Below the pieces are notes generated by a model. That model made no database searches and was not told the DNA's origin. It was given only the letters and a program-made list of their open reading frames with translations. Below, in pieces: positions 42,031 to 49,423 of a DNA stretch of 64,000 nt. Position numbers and translations under genes: made by a program. How positions within the stretch are numbered: the first letter of the stretch is position 1; each line of letters begins with the position of its first letter. The DNA is from Hwangdonia lutea (GTDB taxonomy: Bacteria; Bacteroidota; Bacteroidia; Flavobacteriales; Flavobacteriaceae): positions 3,134,501 through 3,198,500 of the forward strand of contig NZ_CP136521.1 in NCBI RefSeq assembly GCF_032814565.1. Reading direction: 5' to 3'.

Positions 42031-42387
42031 ATGAAGTTTAAATTTGAAAATTTAATTATTTGGCAAAAAGCAATGGATTTAGGTGAGGATATGAATACTT
42101 TATCTAAAAAGTTCCCCAAGGACGAGAGGTTTAATTTATTGTCACAATTAAAACGGGCGGCCGATTCTATTGCTTTAAACATTTCCGAAGGTTCCATATT
42201 GCAATCAGGAAAAGAGTATAGAAAATTTTTGGGCTACTCTATTAGGTCTATTGCAGAAGTTGTAACTTGTTTGCATAAAGCAAGAAGAAGAAATTATATT
42301 AAATTAGATGAATTTGACATATTTTACAAAAACTGTTTCGATTTAATGAACATGACCATAGCATTCAGAAACAAAATAAGAGAATAA
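42031..42387 (+). CDS. Four-helix-bundle protein (23S rRNA intervening-sequence/S23 type)
   Basis: A 118-residue protein of the S23/four-helix-bundle family: ENLIIWQKAMDLGEDMNTLS, then FNLLSQLKRAADSIALNISE (the conserved RAA-S-NI-EG core), then YRKFLGYSIRSIAEVVTCLH. Members occur inside rRNA intervening sequences, in diversity-generating retroelement loci, and as solitary intergenic genes. Here it is solitary and bracketed by inverted repeats (41971-42005 and 42411-42447), in an otherwise tightly spaced cluster. It looks like an inserted unit rather than a native cluster member. Its biochemical role is unknown. Confidence 0.9.
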   Translation: MKFKFENLIIWQKAMDLGEDMNTLSKKFPKDERFNLLSQLKRAADSIALNISEGSILQSGKEYRKFLGYSIRSIAEVVTCLHKARRRNYIKLDEFDIFYKNCFDLMNMTIAFRNKIRE

Positions 42388-42410
42388 CACATAAATCAAG
42401 CGCAAGAGTA

Positions 42411-42447
42411 AGGAACTCCAAACTCCCAACTCCGTGCTTCTAACTCA
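42411..42447. repeat. Right inverted repeat of the four-helix-bundle insertion
   Basis: AAGGAACTCCAAACTCCCAA followed by CTCCGTGCTTCTAACTCA is the imperfect inverted counterpart of 41971-42005. It ends a few bases before the ATG of the next gene at 42454. Confidence 0.7.
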
Positions 42448-42453
42448 TCAAAC

Positions 42454-42975
42454 ATGACACTAGAACTCATCATTTTCATCGCATCCATATTATTCGGCGC
42501 CTTAGTTTACTGGCGCGAATCTCATGGAAACGGGCTATATCGATTTTTTAATAAACTAATGTATTCCAAAGCATTACAAATGAAACCAACCGATAAAACG
42601 GGTTTCGTGTATCAGCAAAAATTTATAATACGTTTGGTGTTTATCGGTTTCCTGTTTTTAATTGGAATTGTAATTACCAGATTTTTAATACCGATTGATT
42701 TAGCAACTATTTCCATTTTTGCATCCATGATTGTTGGTACATTGGTTGGGACGTATTTGGCAAACTTCATATTCAAATCCAGTGAAGTTATCGATGAAAA
42801 AAGTGATGCTTTTGAGGATGTTTTAAGCGACACTTTTGAAAAAGGAAAAGATTTTATAGAAGATTTAAAAACTAAAGATGCCGATATAGTTGAGGAAAAT
42901 GAAGCTATTAAAGAAGCACCAAAAACCCAGGAAAAAAGTGCACGCGAACGATTAAAGGATAAAGGGTTGTTGTAA
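42454..42975 (+). CDS. Membrane protein of unknown function, AAA+ cluster
   Basis: A 173-residue protein. Hydrophobic segments lie at about 3-20 (LELIIFIASILFGALVYW), 53-76 (IIRLVFIGFLFLIGIVITRF) and 82-107 (IDLATISIFASMIVGTLVGT). They are followed by an acidic, Lys/Glu-rich cytoplasmic tail of about 65 residues (FEDVLSDTFEKGKDFIEDLK) that ends SARERLKDKGLL. The tail could bind the soluble cluster proteins. No family is recognised. The gene lies directly after the inserted four-helix-bundle unit and ahead of another REP pair. Confidence 0.82.
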   Translation: MTLELIIFIASILFGALVYWRESHGNGLYRFFNKLMYSKALQMKPTDKTGFVYQQKFIIRLVFIGFLFLIGIVITRFLIPIDLATISIFASMIVGTLVGTYLANFIFKSSEVIDEKSDAFEDVLSDTFEKGKDFIEDLKTKDADIVEENEAIKEAPKTQEKSARERLKDKGLL

Positions 42976-42976
42976 C

Positions 42977-43057
42977 TGTCATTCCTGCGAAGACAGGAAT
43001 CCACTTTTAAAACAATTTAGTATAAATTAATAGATTCCTGCCTTGGCAGGAATGACA
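42977..43057. repeat. Inverted pair of REP-like palindromes overlapping a start region
   Basis: The left element at 42977-43001 (TGTCATTCCTGC..ACAGGAATCC) and the right at 43033-43057 (GATTCCTGCC..GGCAGGAATGACA) repeat the arrangement at 40614-40732, with only about 30 bp between them. The right element includes an ATG (43052) in frame with the next gene, so the repeat reaches into the possible start region. Confidence 0.8.
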
Positions 43058-43063
43058 AAGATT

Positions 43064-44758
43064 ATGATAAAAAACTACTGGAATAAAGGAAATAAACAAA
43101 AACGAATCACCGTAATCGTTGCTATCATTTTGCTAATCGCATTGTTTGTGTTGCGCGACGATTATCAACCAGCCTTACTATTTATTAGAAAATTCATTTT
43201 CATAATCCTATTATGTATTGTTGTTTTGTTTTTCGGATTACATAAGTTTAGAAACTCAGCAAGTACGGGAACGCGTTTGGGTATTTTAGGTCTGTTAGTT
43301 GTTTTCTTCGGAATATTGTATGCAATCGGTTGGCATTTTAAAATGTACGATTATATGAAAACCTACAATGTGTTCAATAATCTCAATCGTATTGAAATTA
43401 ACGAATTGCCATTAACGCAAAACGAGCGTATTCAACCCTTGCAAAATATTACCTCAATGGCAAATGAAAGCGTTGGGGAAACCAAGGATGTGTCGCTACC
43501 ACATTTGGTAAGAGTTGATGGTGAAAACAAATGGACCATGGCCATTCAGCCCACCGAAAAGTACGTATGGCAAGGCATAACAGATAATACCGAGGAAGTT
43601 TTTTCGGTATCGAGTACTACGCCATTCCCCAGATTTTCAAGTGAAAACAGAATTCCCGTAACATTCTCCATTGGCGAATCTTTAAAATTTAGCCGAAATA
43701 CGTATAATGCCGTGGTGCAACGTTTCAATCTGTTTCAGTTATTTACTATGGAGCCCAGCGATACTTTTTATATGAAAAACGATACGGGGCAATGGGTGCA
43801 AGTGGTTAGCTTAATTAAATGGAAAGGGTTTTTATTTCCCTATCCAACATTTGGTGGTGTTATGGTTATCAATAATGGCGAGCACGATTTTAACGATTAT
43901 ATCGAGCGTATTTTAATAGGAAAGGGCACTTATGTCAGTCCGAGTGACATGAAAAACTACCCATTCTTAAACAGGCAAAACACCTTAGCCGAAAAAGTAT
44001 CGAGGATTCAGGCTGAATCTTTAAAGTTTTTAGGTGGTTTTAGCGATCCTTTACCTTGGAACATGGAAACGGCTGTAAAAATACCGCAGCTACCAAAAGA
44101 CCAAAATCAGCAGCCATTTGTAACCGATTTTGATTTTTCGGATACCGACTCAAATGCATACAGTGGCTTGTACCACTGGTTTGGCTTAGAGCCTGTGGGC
44201 GACGAGCGTACCAGTTTAACCTTTAGTGTTTTTGTGCCCGCCGATGGTAGCGATGCCTTGTATTATTACGACCATGCGTCGAAAAAGCAAGGTTACGCCG
44301 GTGTTTCGGCCATGCCTTTGAAGGTTAAAGAATCGAGAAAAGAATACGATTGGACCGCCAATACACCAGTCGAGTTCCGACCCTACATTAAAGACATTGC
44401 AGGCAGAAAACGCATGTTCTTTTTAGGCACCGTGTCCGCTATTAGCGAAAAAAACGCGGGACAATTTGACGGCTCAGCGACACCAGATTTGGTGTTGATT
44501 GATAGCGAGTACCGCGACGTGATTTGGATTGATGTAAAAAAACCGAGTCAATGGGATAAAACCGTTTACGACCAATTAAATGAAGCGTGGAGAGCTAGTG
44601 AAGGCATTGGTTATTATTTTGCAGAAGAAACCAAAGCTATTGATATGGTTGAACAGGTGTCAGATTCAACGTTGGTAATTCCTGTTGTTGATAAAAAGGC
44701 AGAAGAGATTGAGCGTTTACAAAGGCAGATTGATTCTTTAAAGGCAAATAATAACTGA
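43064..44758 (+). CDS. Large membrane-anchored protein of unknown function, AAA+ cluster
   Basis: About 564 residues from ATG 43064 (MIKNYWNKGNKQKRITVIV). An in-frame ATG at 43052 lies inside the REP-like repeat, so I prefer 43064. Three membrane segments occur early (ITVIVAIILLIALFVL; FIFIILLCIVVLFFGLHKF; LGILGLLVVFFGILYAIGW). They are followed by a soluble region of about 420 residues with many aromatic and Asp residues (SDTDSNAYSGLYHWFGLEPV; YRDVIWIDVKKPSQWDKTVY) and a short C-terminal coiled coil (EIERLQRQIDSLKANN). I recognise no family. It is probably the main membrane component of the cluster. The last gene follows after 7 bp. Confidence 0.82.
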   Translation: MIKNYWNKGNKQKRITVIVAIILLIALFVLRDDYQPALLFIRKFIFIILLCIVVLFFGLHKFRNSASTGTRLGILGLLVVFFGILYAIGWHFKMYDYMKTYNVFNNLNRIEINELPLTQNERIQPLQNITSMANESVGETKDVSLPHLVRVDGENKWTMAIQPTEKYVWQGITDNTEEVFSVSSTTPFPRFSSENRIPVTFSIGESLKFSRNTYNAVVQRFNLFQLFTMEPSDTFYMKNDTGQWVQVVSLIKWKGFLFPYPTFGGVMVINNGEHDFNDYIERILIGKGTYVSPSDMKNYPFLNRQNTLAEKVSRIQAESLKFLGGFSDPLPWNMETAVKIPQLPKDQNQQPFVTDFDFSDTDSNAYSGLYHWFGLEPVGDERTSLTFSVFVPADGSDALYYYDHASKKQGYAGVSAMPLKVKESRKEYDWTANTPVEFRPYIKDIAGRKRMFFLGTVSAISEKNAGQFDGSATPDLVLIDSEYRDVIWIDVKKPSQWDKTVYDQLNEAWRASEGIGYYFAEETKAIDMVEQVSDSTLVIPVVDKKAEEIERLQRQIDSLKANNN

Positions 44759-44765
44759 TTGAATT

Positions 44766-45038
44766 ATGCATGGTAGTTTAGGACATTTTAAAGCAACACT
44801 GCAAAGAAAGAAGGAACGTAAAGCTAAAGCTGAAGGCAGATTTGATAATAGGAGGCTTAATTATAAAGCTTCGGAGAATAAAGCAGAATTCGATTTTCCT
44901 AAGCTTTCTAAACCTGAATTGGATAAAGTAAAAATAGAAATAAAACATAAAATTAGAAGAGAAAAGATTTTAAATTCCATTTTCGTTTTTGCTGTTTTTT
45001 TAATTATTCTAATTTCATTTTATATTTTACTATTTTAA
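44766..45038 (+). CDS. Small tail-anchored membrane protein, end of the AAA+ cluster
   Basis: A 90-residue protein with a strongly basic N-terminal region (LGHFKATLQRKKERKAKAEG) and a single C-terminal hydrophobic helix (about 69-90, ILNSIFVFAVFLIILISFYI). It begins 7 bp after the large membrane-protein gene and is clearly co-transcribed with it. No family is recognised. The 111-bp gap that follows separates it from the S9 peptidase gene. Confidence 0.78.
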   Translation: MHGSLGHFKATLQRKKERKAKAEGRFDNRRLNYKASENKAEFDFPKLSKPELDKVKIEIKHKIRREKILNSIFVFAVFLIILISFYILLF

Positions 45039-45149
45039 TTCTTAAATACAAAGCTTTTTCTATGTTTTGACATTGTTTATGATTCTAAAATTTAACAAAA
45101 CATTAAGGAATTATTTCCGTTCCTTTACATTATCAACTAACACTAAATC

Positions 45150-47315
45150 ATGAAAAATTCCATTTACGCTTTTTTAACATTAACGATTATGATTTCATCA
45201 TGTAAATCAAATGAATCCGAAAGACCACACGCATCACTCGAAACTCCAGTTGCTAAAAAAATCCCTAAAGAATTAACCATTCACGATGATACGCGAATCG
45301 ATAATTATTTTTGGATGCGCTTAAGCGACGAACAAAAAAATGCCGAAACGCCAGACCAGCAAACCCAAGATGTTTTAGATTACTTGAATGCCGAAAACGA
45401 GTACACAAGTAAAGCTATGGCGCATACCGAAGCGCTTCAAGATAAATTGTATAACGAAATTGTAAGCCGTATAAAAAAAGACGATCAATCCGTTCCGGTA
45501 AAAGACAACGGCTATGCCTATTATACGCGGTTTGAAGAAGGTGGCGATTATGCTTTATATTGCAGAAAAAAACTAGAAGATGGTGCAAAAGAAGAGATTA
45601 TGCTTAACGGACCGGAAATGGCAAAAAATTATGCTTATTATGGCTTTGGCGGTCGTTCGGTAAGTCCAGATAATAAAATGCTGGCCTTTGGAATCGATAC
45701 CATTTCCAGACGCCAATACACCATTTTTTTTAAGAATTTAGAAACGGGCGAGTTATTAAAAGACAAGCTCAGCAATACCGGTGGCAGTGCCGTTTGGGCA
45801 AACGATGGTAAAACCGTTTTTTACACTACTAAAGATCCTCAAACACTACGTCAAAACAAAATTGTAAAGCATGTTATTGGCACCAATCAATCAGACGATG
45901 TGGTGGTTTACGAAGAAAAGGACGATACGTTTAGATGCTGGGTCAGCAAAACAAAATCGGATGCCTATTTACTTATTGGGAGTTTTCAAACTTTATCTAC
46001 AGAATACAGGGTTTTAGATGCCAACACGCCAAATGGCACGTGGAAAGTGATTCAACCCCGAGAGAAAAATCTAGAATACACCATCGATCATTTTGATGAC
46101 CATTTTTACATCAGAACCAACAAAGATGCTAAAAACTTTAAACTAGTTAAAACACCGGTAAATAAAACCGAAAAAGAACATTGGGTAGATGTTATTCCGC
46201 ATCGGGATAATGTATATTTTCAAGGCATGGATTTGTTTAAAAACCATTTGGTTGTTCAAGAACGAAAAGAGGGGTTACGAACCATTAGAATTATAAAATG
46301 GGATGGAACAGACGACCATTATATTCAATTTAACGACCCTGCATATTTTGCGGCAACCACATCTAATTTAGATTTCGATACCGATGTTTTGCGCTACAGA
46401 TACAGCTCTTTAACCACGCCAAATAGCACTTTTGAGTATAATATGAACGATAAAAGTCAAGTGCTATTAAAACAAACGGAGGTTATTGACCCCAATTTTT
46501 CTGTTGAAAATTACGCATCAGAGCGTCTATTTGCCACGGCTACTGACGGAACAAAAATCCCCGTATCCATTGTGTATAAAAAAGGTGTTGAAAGGAATGG
46601 TAAAAATCCGTTGTTGCTTTACGCCTATGGTTCTTATGGAAATAGTATGGAACCAACATTTAGCTCGACGCGCTTAAGCTTACTCGATAGAGGTTTTGTT
46701 TATGCGATTGCCCATATTCGAGGTGGCCAGGAAATGGGAAGGGATTGGTACGAAAACGGTAAGCTGCTAAAAAAGAAAAACACTTTTACCGATTTTATTG
46801 ATGTCGGTAAATTTTTAATTGATGAAAACTTTACAAATGCGAACCATTTATACGCTTACGGCGGATCTGCGGGCGGTTTGTTAATGGGTGCCATTTTAAA
46901 TATGGAGCCCGATATGTGGAATGGCGTTATCGCAGCTGTTCCTTTTGTAGATGTGGTTTCAACCATGTTGGATGAAACTATTCCGTTAACGACTTTCGAA
47001 TTTGATGAGTGGGGTAATCCTAAAAACAAAGCATATTATGATTATATGAAATCGTATTCGCCCTATGATAACGTTGAAGCCAAAGCATACCCGAATATTT
47101 TAGTCACCACAGGATATTGGGACAGCCAAGTACAATATTGGGAGCCGGCTAAGTGGGTTGCTAAACTACGCGAATTAAAAACCGATGATAATTTATTAAT
47201 TATGGATTGCAATATGAAAACGGGCCACGGTGGTGCATCGGGGCGTCTTGAGCGGTATAAAACCTTAGCCTTAACCTATGCTTTTTTACTTGATTTGGAA
47301 GGTGTTTCGGAGTAA
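45150..47315 (+). CDS. Prolyl oligopeptidase family (S9A, oligopeptidase B-like) lipoprotein
   Basis: A 721-residue serine peptidase that cleaves small peptides, with an N-terminal beta-propeller and a C-terminal alpha/beta-hydrolase domain. The nucleophile is in YAYGGSAGGLLMG, the acid in TGYWDSQVQYWEP, and the catalytic His in NMKTGHGGASGR. The start (LTLTIMISSCKSNESE) carries a lipobox ISSC, so the enzyme is exported and membrane-anchored, unlike cytosolic E. coli PtrB. RIDNYFWMRL after the signal is typical of the oligopeptidase B branch. It is a single-gene unit ending in a strong terminator. Confidence 0.94.
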   Translation: MKNSIYAFLTLTIMISSCKSNESERPHASLETPVAKKIPKELTIHDDTRIDNYFWMRLSDEQKNAETPDQQTQDVLDYLNAENEYTSKAMAHTEALQDKLYNEIVSRIKKDDQSVPVKDNGYAYYTRFEEGGDYALYCRKKLEDGAKEEIMLNGPEMAKNYAYYGFGGRSVSPDNKMLAFGIDTISRRQYTIFFKNLETGELLKDKLSNTGGSAVWANDGKTVFYTTKDPQTLRQNKIVKHVIGTNQSDDVVVYEEKDDTFRCWVSKTKSDAYLLIGSFQTLSTEYRVLDANTPNGTWKVIQPREKNLEYTIDHFDDHFYIRTNKDAKNFKLVKTPVNKTEKEHWVDVIPHRDNVYFQGMDLFKNHLVVQERKEGLRTIRIIKWDGTDDHYIQFNDPAYFAATTSNLDFDTDVLRYRYSSLTTPNSTFEYNMNDKSQVLLKQTEVIDPNFSVENYASERLFATATDGTKIPVSIVYKKGVERNGKNPLLLYAYGSYGNSMEPTFSSTRLSLLDRGFVYAIAHIRGGQEMGRDWYENGKLLKKKNTFTDFIDVGKFLIDENFTNANHLYAYGGSAGGLLMGAILNMEPDMWNGVIAAVPFVDVVSTMLDETIPLTTFEFDEWGNPKNKAYYDYMKSYSPYDNVEAKAYPNILVTTGYWDSQVQYWEPAKWVAKLRELKTDDNLLIMDCNMKTGHGGASGRLERYKTLALTYAFLLDLEGVSE

Positions 47316-47342
47316 AAATTAAAATAATCACAAGAATTCTTT

Positions 47343-47384
47343 AAAGACCTGTAAAGTTTATTAAAACCTAACAGGTCTTTTTTA
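47343..47384 (+). terminator. Intrinsic terminator after the S9 peptidase gene
   Basis: AAAGACCTGT (47343-47352) pairs exactly with ACAGGTCTTT (47371-47380), with a smaller inner GTTT/AAAC pairing and a T-run after. It separates the peptidase gene from pyrR. Confidence 0.85.
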
Positions 47385-47422
47385 TTACGCACAATTACCC
47401 TTTTATTTTTAAAATTTTGCAT

Positions 47423-47430
47423 TACCTTTG
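47423..47430 (+). promoter_or_regulatory. Bacteroidetes -7 promoter box for pyrR
   Basis: TACCTTTG matches TAnnTTTG and lies 25 bp before the ATG of pyrR, giving a start of transcription near 47437. The leader is too short for a PyrR-controlled attenuator ahead of pyrR. Confidence 0.6.
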
Positions 47431-47455
47431 CATTCCAAATACGTTTGGATAAAAT

Positions 47456-47995
47456 ATGAGTCAAAAAGTTTTACTTAACGCAAAAGAGGTAAACATCATT
47501 CTTCATCGATTGGCTTGTCAACTTATTGAAAAACATAACGATTTCTCTAACACCGTTCTGATAGGATTGCAGCCTCGTGGTATTTTTTTAGCCGATAGAT
47601 TGGCTCAAATTTTAACCGAAGATTATAAGGTTAAAAATATAAAATTGGGGCACTTGGATATCACATTCTTCAGAGACGATTTTCGTAGAAGCGATAAACC
47701 CTTGGAAGCCAATGCCACTAAAATTAATTTTTTGGTTGAAGATAAAAACATTGTGTTTATTGACGATGTGTTGTACACCGGACGCAGCATTAGAGCCGCA
47801 TTAACAGCTATTCAGTCTTTTGGAAGGCCAAACGAAATTGAATTATTAACGCTAATAGACAGGCGTTTTAGTAGGCATTTACCCATTCAACCGGATTACA
47901 GGGGGCGACAAGTAGATGTAATAAATAAAGAAAAAGTAAAAGTAAACTGGAAAGAGCACGACAATGAAGATTCGGTTTATTTAATTGAAAAATAG
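47456..47995 (+). CDS. pyrR: Bifunctional pyr operon regulator/uracil phosphoribosyltransferase
   Basis: A 179-residue type I phosphoribosyltransferase of the PyrR family. The PRPP loop is VFIDDVLYTGRSIRAA (about 100-116). GLQPRGIFLADRLAQ and LGHLDITFFRDDFRR supply the other family motifs. In Firmicutes PyrR binds pyr mRNA and controls attenuation, and it also converts uracil to UMP. No antiterminator/terminator pair is visible upstream of pyrR or between pyrR and pyrB, so here the enzymatic role may dominate. It is followed by pyrB. Confidence 0.95.
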   Translation: MSQKVLLNAKEVNIILHRLACQLIEKHNDFSNTVLIGLQPRGIFLADRLAQILTEDYKVKNIKLGHLDITFFRDDFRRSDKPLEANATKINFLVEDKNIVFIDDVLYTGRSIRAALTAIQSFGRPNEIELLTLIDRRFSRHLPIQPDYRGRQVDVINKEKVKVNWKEHDNEDSVYLIEK

Positions 47996-48000
47996 ATTTA

Positions 48001-48058
48001 AGTTTGAAGACGGGAGCACGAAGTTAAAAGTGCTTTTCAGGTTGAGCGCAGTCTAAAC
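48001..48058. repeat. Dispersed repeat spacer between pyrR and pyrB
   Basis: AGTTTGAAGACGGGAGCACG then AAGTTAAAAGTGC resembles the repeats at 41971 and 42411. It is followed by TTTTCAGGTTGAGCGCAGTC TAAACC, a relative of the GGTTGAGCCTGTCGA element at 17020. No attenuator-like hairpin with a T-run is formed. Confidence 0.5.
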
Positions 48059-48094
48059 CTAAGTAAATTAATAAAATATCTAATAAGACCTACA

Positions 48095-49024
48095 ATGAGC
48101 GAATTAAGTGTTAATCACTTATTAGGAATAAAATATCTTAAAGAAGAGGATATTCAACTTATTTTTGAAACTGCCGATCATTTTAAAGAAGTGATTAATA
48201 GGCCTATTAAAAAAGTGCCTTCGCTTAGAGATATTACCATTGCCAATTTGTTTTTTGAAAATTCAACCCGGACAAAGCTTTCTTTCGAACTGGCTGAAAA
48301 ACGCTTGTCTGCCGATGTTATTAATTTTTCATCCTCTCAATCTTCAGTAAAAAAAGGCGAAACTTTAATTGATACGGTAAACAATATTTTATCTATGAAA
48401 GTAGATATGGTTGTTATGCGCCATCCCAATCCCGGAGCTGGTGTGTTTTTGTCAAAGCACGTAAAGGCAAGTATTATAAATGCCGGCGATGGTGCGCACG
48501 AACACCCAACGCAAGCTTTGTTGGATTCTTATTCAATTAGAGAAAAATTAGGTACTGTTAAAGGCAAAAAAGTAGTTATCGTGGGCGATATTTTACATAG
48601 TAGGGTAGCGCTTTCAAATATATTTGCTTTACAATTGCAGGGTGCCCAAGTTATGGTTTGTGGCCCAAAAACCTTAATACCAAAGTACATCGATAAGTTA
48701 GGGGTTAAAGTGGAAACTAACCTACGCAAAGCCCTAAATTGGTGCGATGTAGCCAATATGCTTCGCGTACAAAACGAACGGATGGACATTAGCTATTTTC
48801 CGTCAACAAGAGAATATACACAACAGTTTGGAGTTAATAGAGAACTATTGGATTCTTTAAATAAAGACATAACCATCATGCACCCGGGTCCAATAAACAG
48901 AGGGGTGGAAATTACTAGTGATGTTGCCGATTCAAAGCAGGCCATAATTTTAAACCAGGTTGAAAATGGCGTCGCTATTCGTATGTCCGTTATTTATTTA
49001 TTAGCTTCGAAAATAAAACAGTAA
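48095..49024 (+). CDS. pyrB: Aspartate carbamoyltransferase catalytic subunit
   Basis: A 309-residue enzyme of pyrimidine synthesis that joins carbamoyl phosphate and aspartate. The carbamoyl-phosphate loop is FFENSTRTKLSFE (about 53-65, with STRT), and DGAHEHPTQALLD (about 132-144) carries the HPTQ motif. Aspartate-binding residues lie in LRVQNERMD and HPGPINRGVEI. No pyrI regulatory subunit is present, as in the PyrR-type organisation. The next gene follows after 3 bp. Confidence 0.97.
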   Translation: MSELSVNHLLGIKYLKEEDIQLIFETADHFKEVINRPIKKVPSLRDITIANLFFENSTRTKLSFELAEKRLSADVINFSSSQSSVKKGETLIDTVNNILSMKVDMVVMRHPNPGAGVFLSKHVKASIINAGDGAHEHPTQALLDSYSIREKLGTVKGKKVVIVGDILHSRVALSNIFALQLQGAQVMVCGPKTLIPKYIDKLGVKVETNLRKALNWCDVANMLRVQNERMDISYFPSTREYTQQFGVNRELLDSLNKDITIMHPGPINRGVEITSDVADSKQAIILNQVENGVAIRMSVIYLLASKIKQ

Positions 49025-49027
49025 ATC

Positions 49028-49360
49028 ATGATTTTAGACCAACACGAGAATACCGCTATTATTACACAAGAAAAAGCTACTATTGTGGAATTGGTAAAAA
49101 AAATTCAAGCTTTATACCCCAAGTTTAAAACCCATAATATTATTGTTTGCCTAACAACACTTTCTAAAATTAGTTTATCCGAAATTGTTGAATTCCTTCA
49201 GTTGTCCAATACGCACCGAGCATCAAAACTCTCATTTGTTATTGTTTCAGATAAAGTAGAATTGGATGAAATGCCAGACGAAATTGTTGTTGTGCCAACT
49301 ATTCAAGAAGCATACGACATTATTCAAATGGAAGACATGGAACGCGATTTAGGGTTTTAA
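49028..49360 (+). CDS. Small STAS-like protein between pyrB and rnz
   Basis: A 110-residue soluble protein. The alternation of strands and helices (HNIIVCLTTLSKISLSEIVE; KLSFVIVSDKVELDEMPDEI; VVVPTIQEAYDIIQMEDMER) suggests a STAS/SpoIIAA-like fold. No phosphorylatable Ser motif is evident. It starts 3 bp after pyrB and precedes rnz by 63 bp. In related genomes it is sometimes annotated together with ribonuclease Z, a label not supported by this sequence. Confidence 0.78.
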   Translation: MILDQHENTAIITQEKATIVELVKKIQALYPKFKTHNIIVCLTTLSKISLSEIVEFLQLSNTHRASKLSFVIVSDKVELDEMPDEIVVVPTIQEAYDIIQMEDMERDLGF

Positions 49361-49423
49361 TGTTCAATCGCTATTCGTTTAGTAATTTGGACATAACGAC
49401 TTAACAACAAACAAAAGCATGTA

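Noticed and set aside
47996-48094. PyrR-dependent attenuator before pyrB
   Set aside because: No terminator stem with a T-run and no alternative antiterminator fold is visible, only dispersed repeats.
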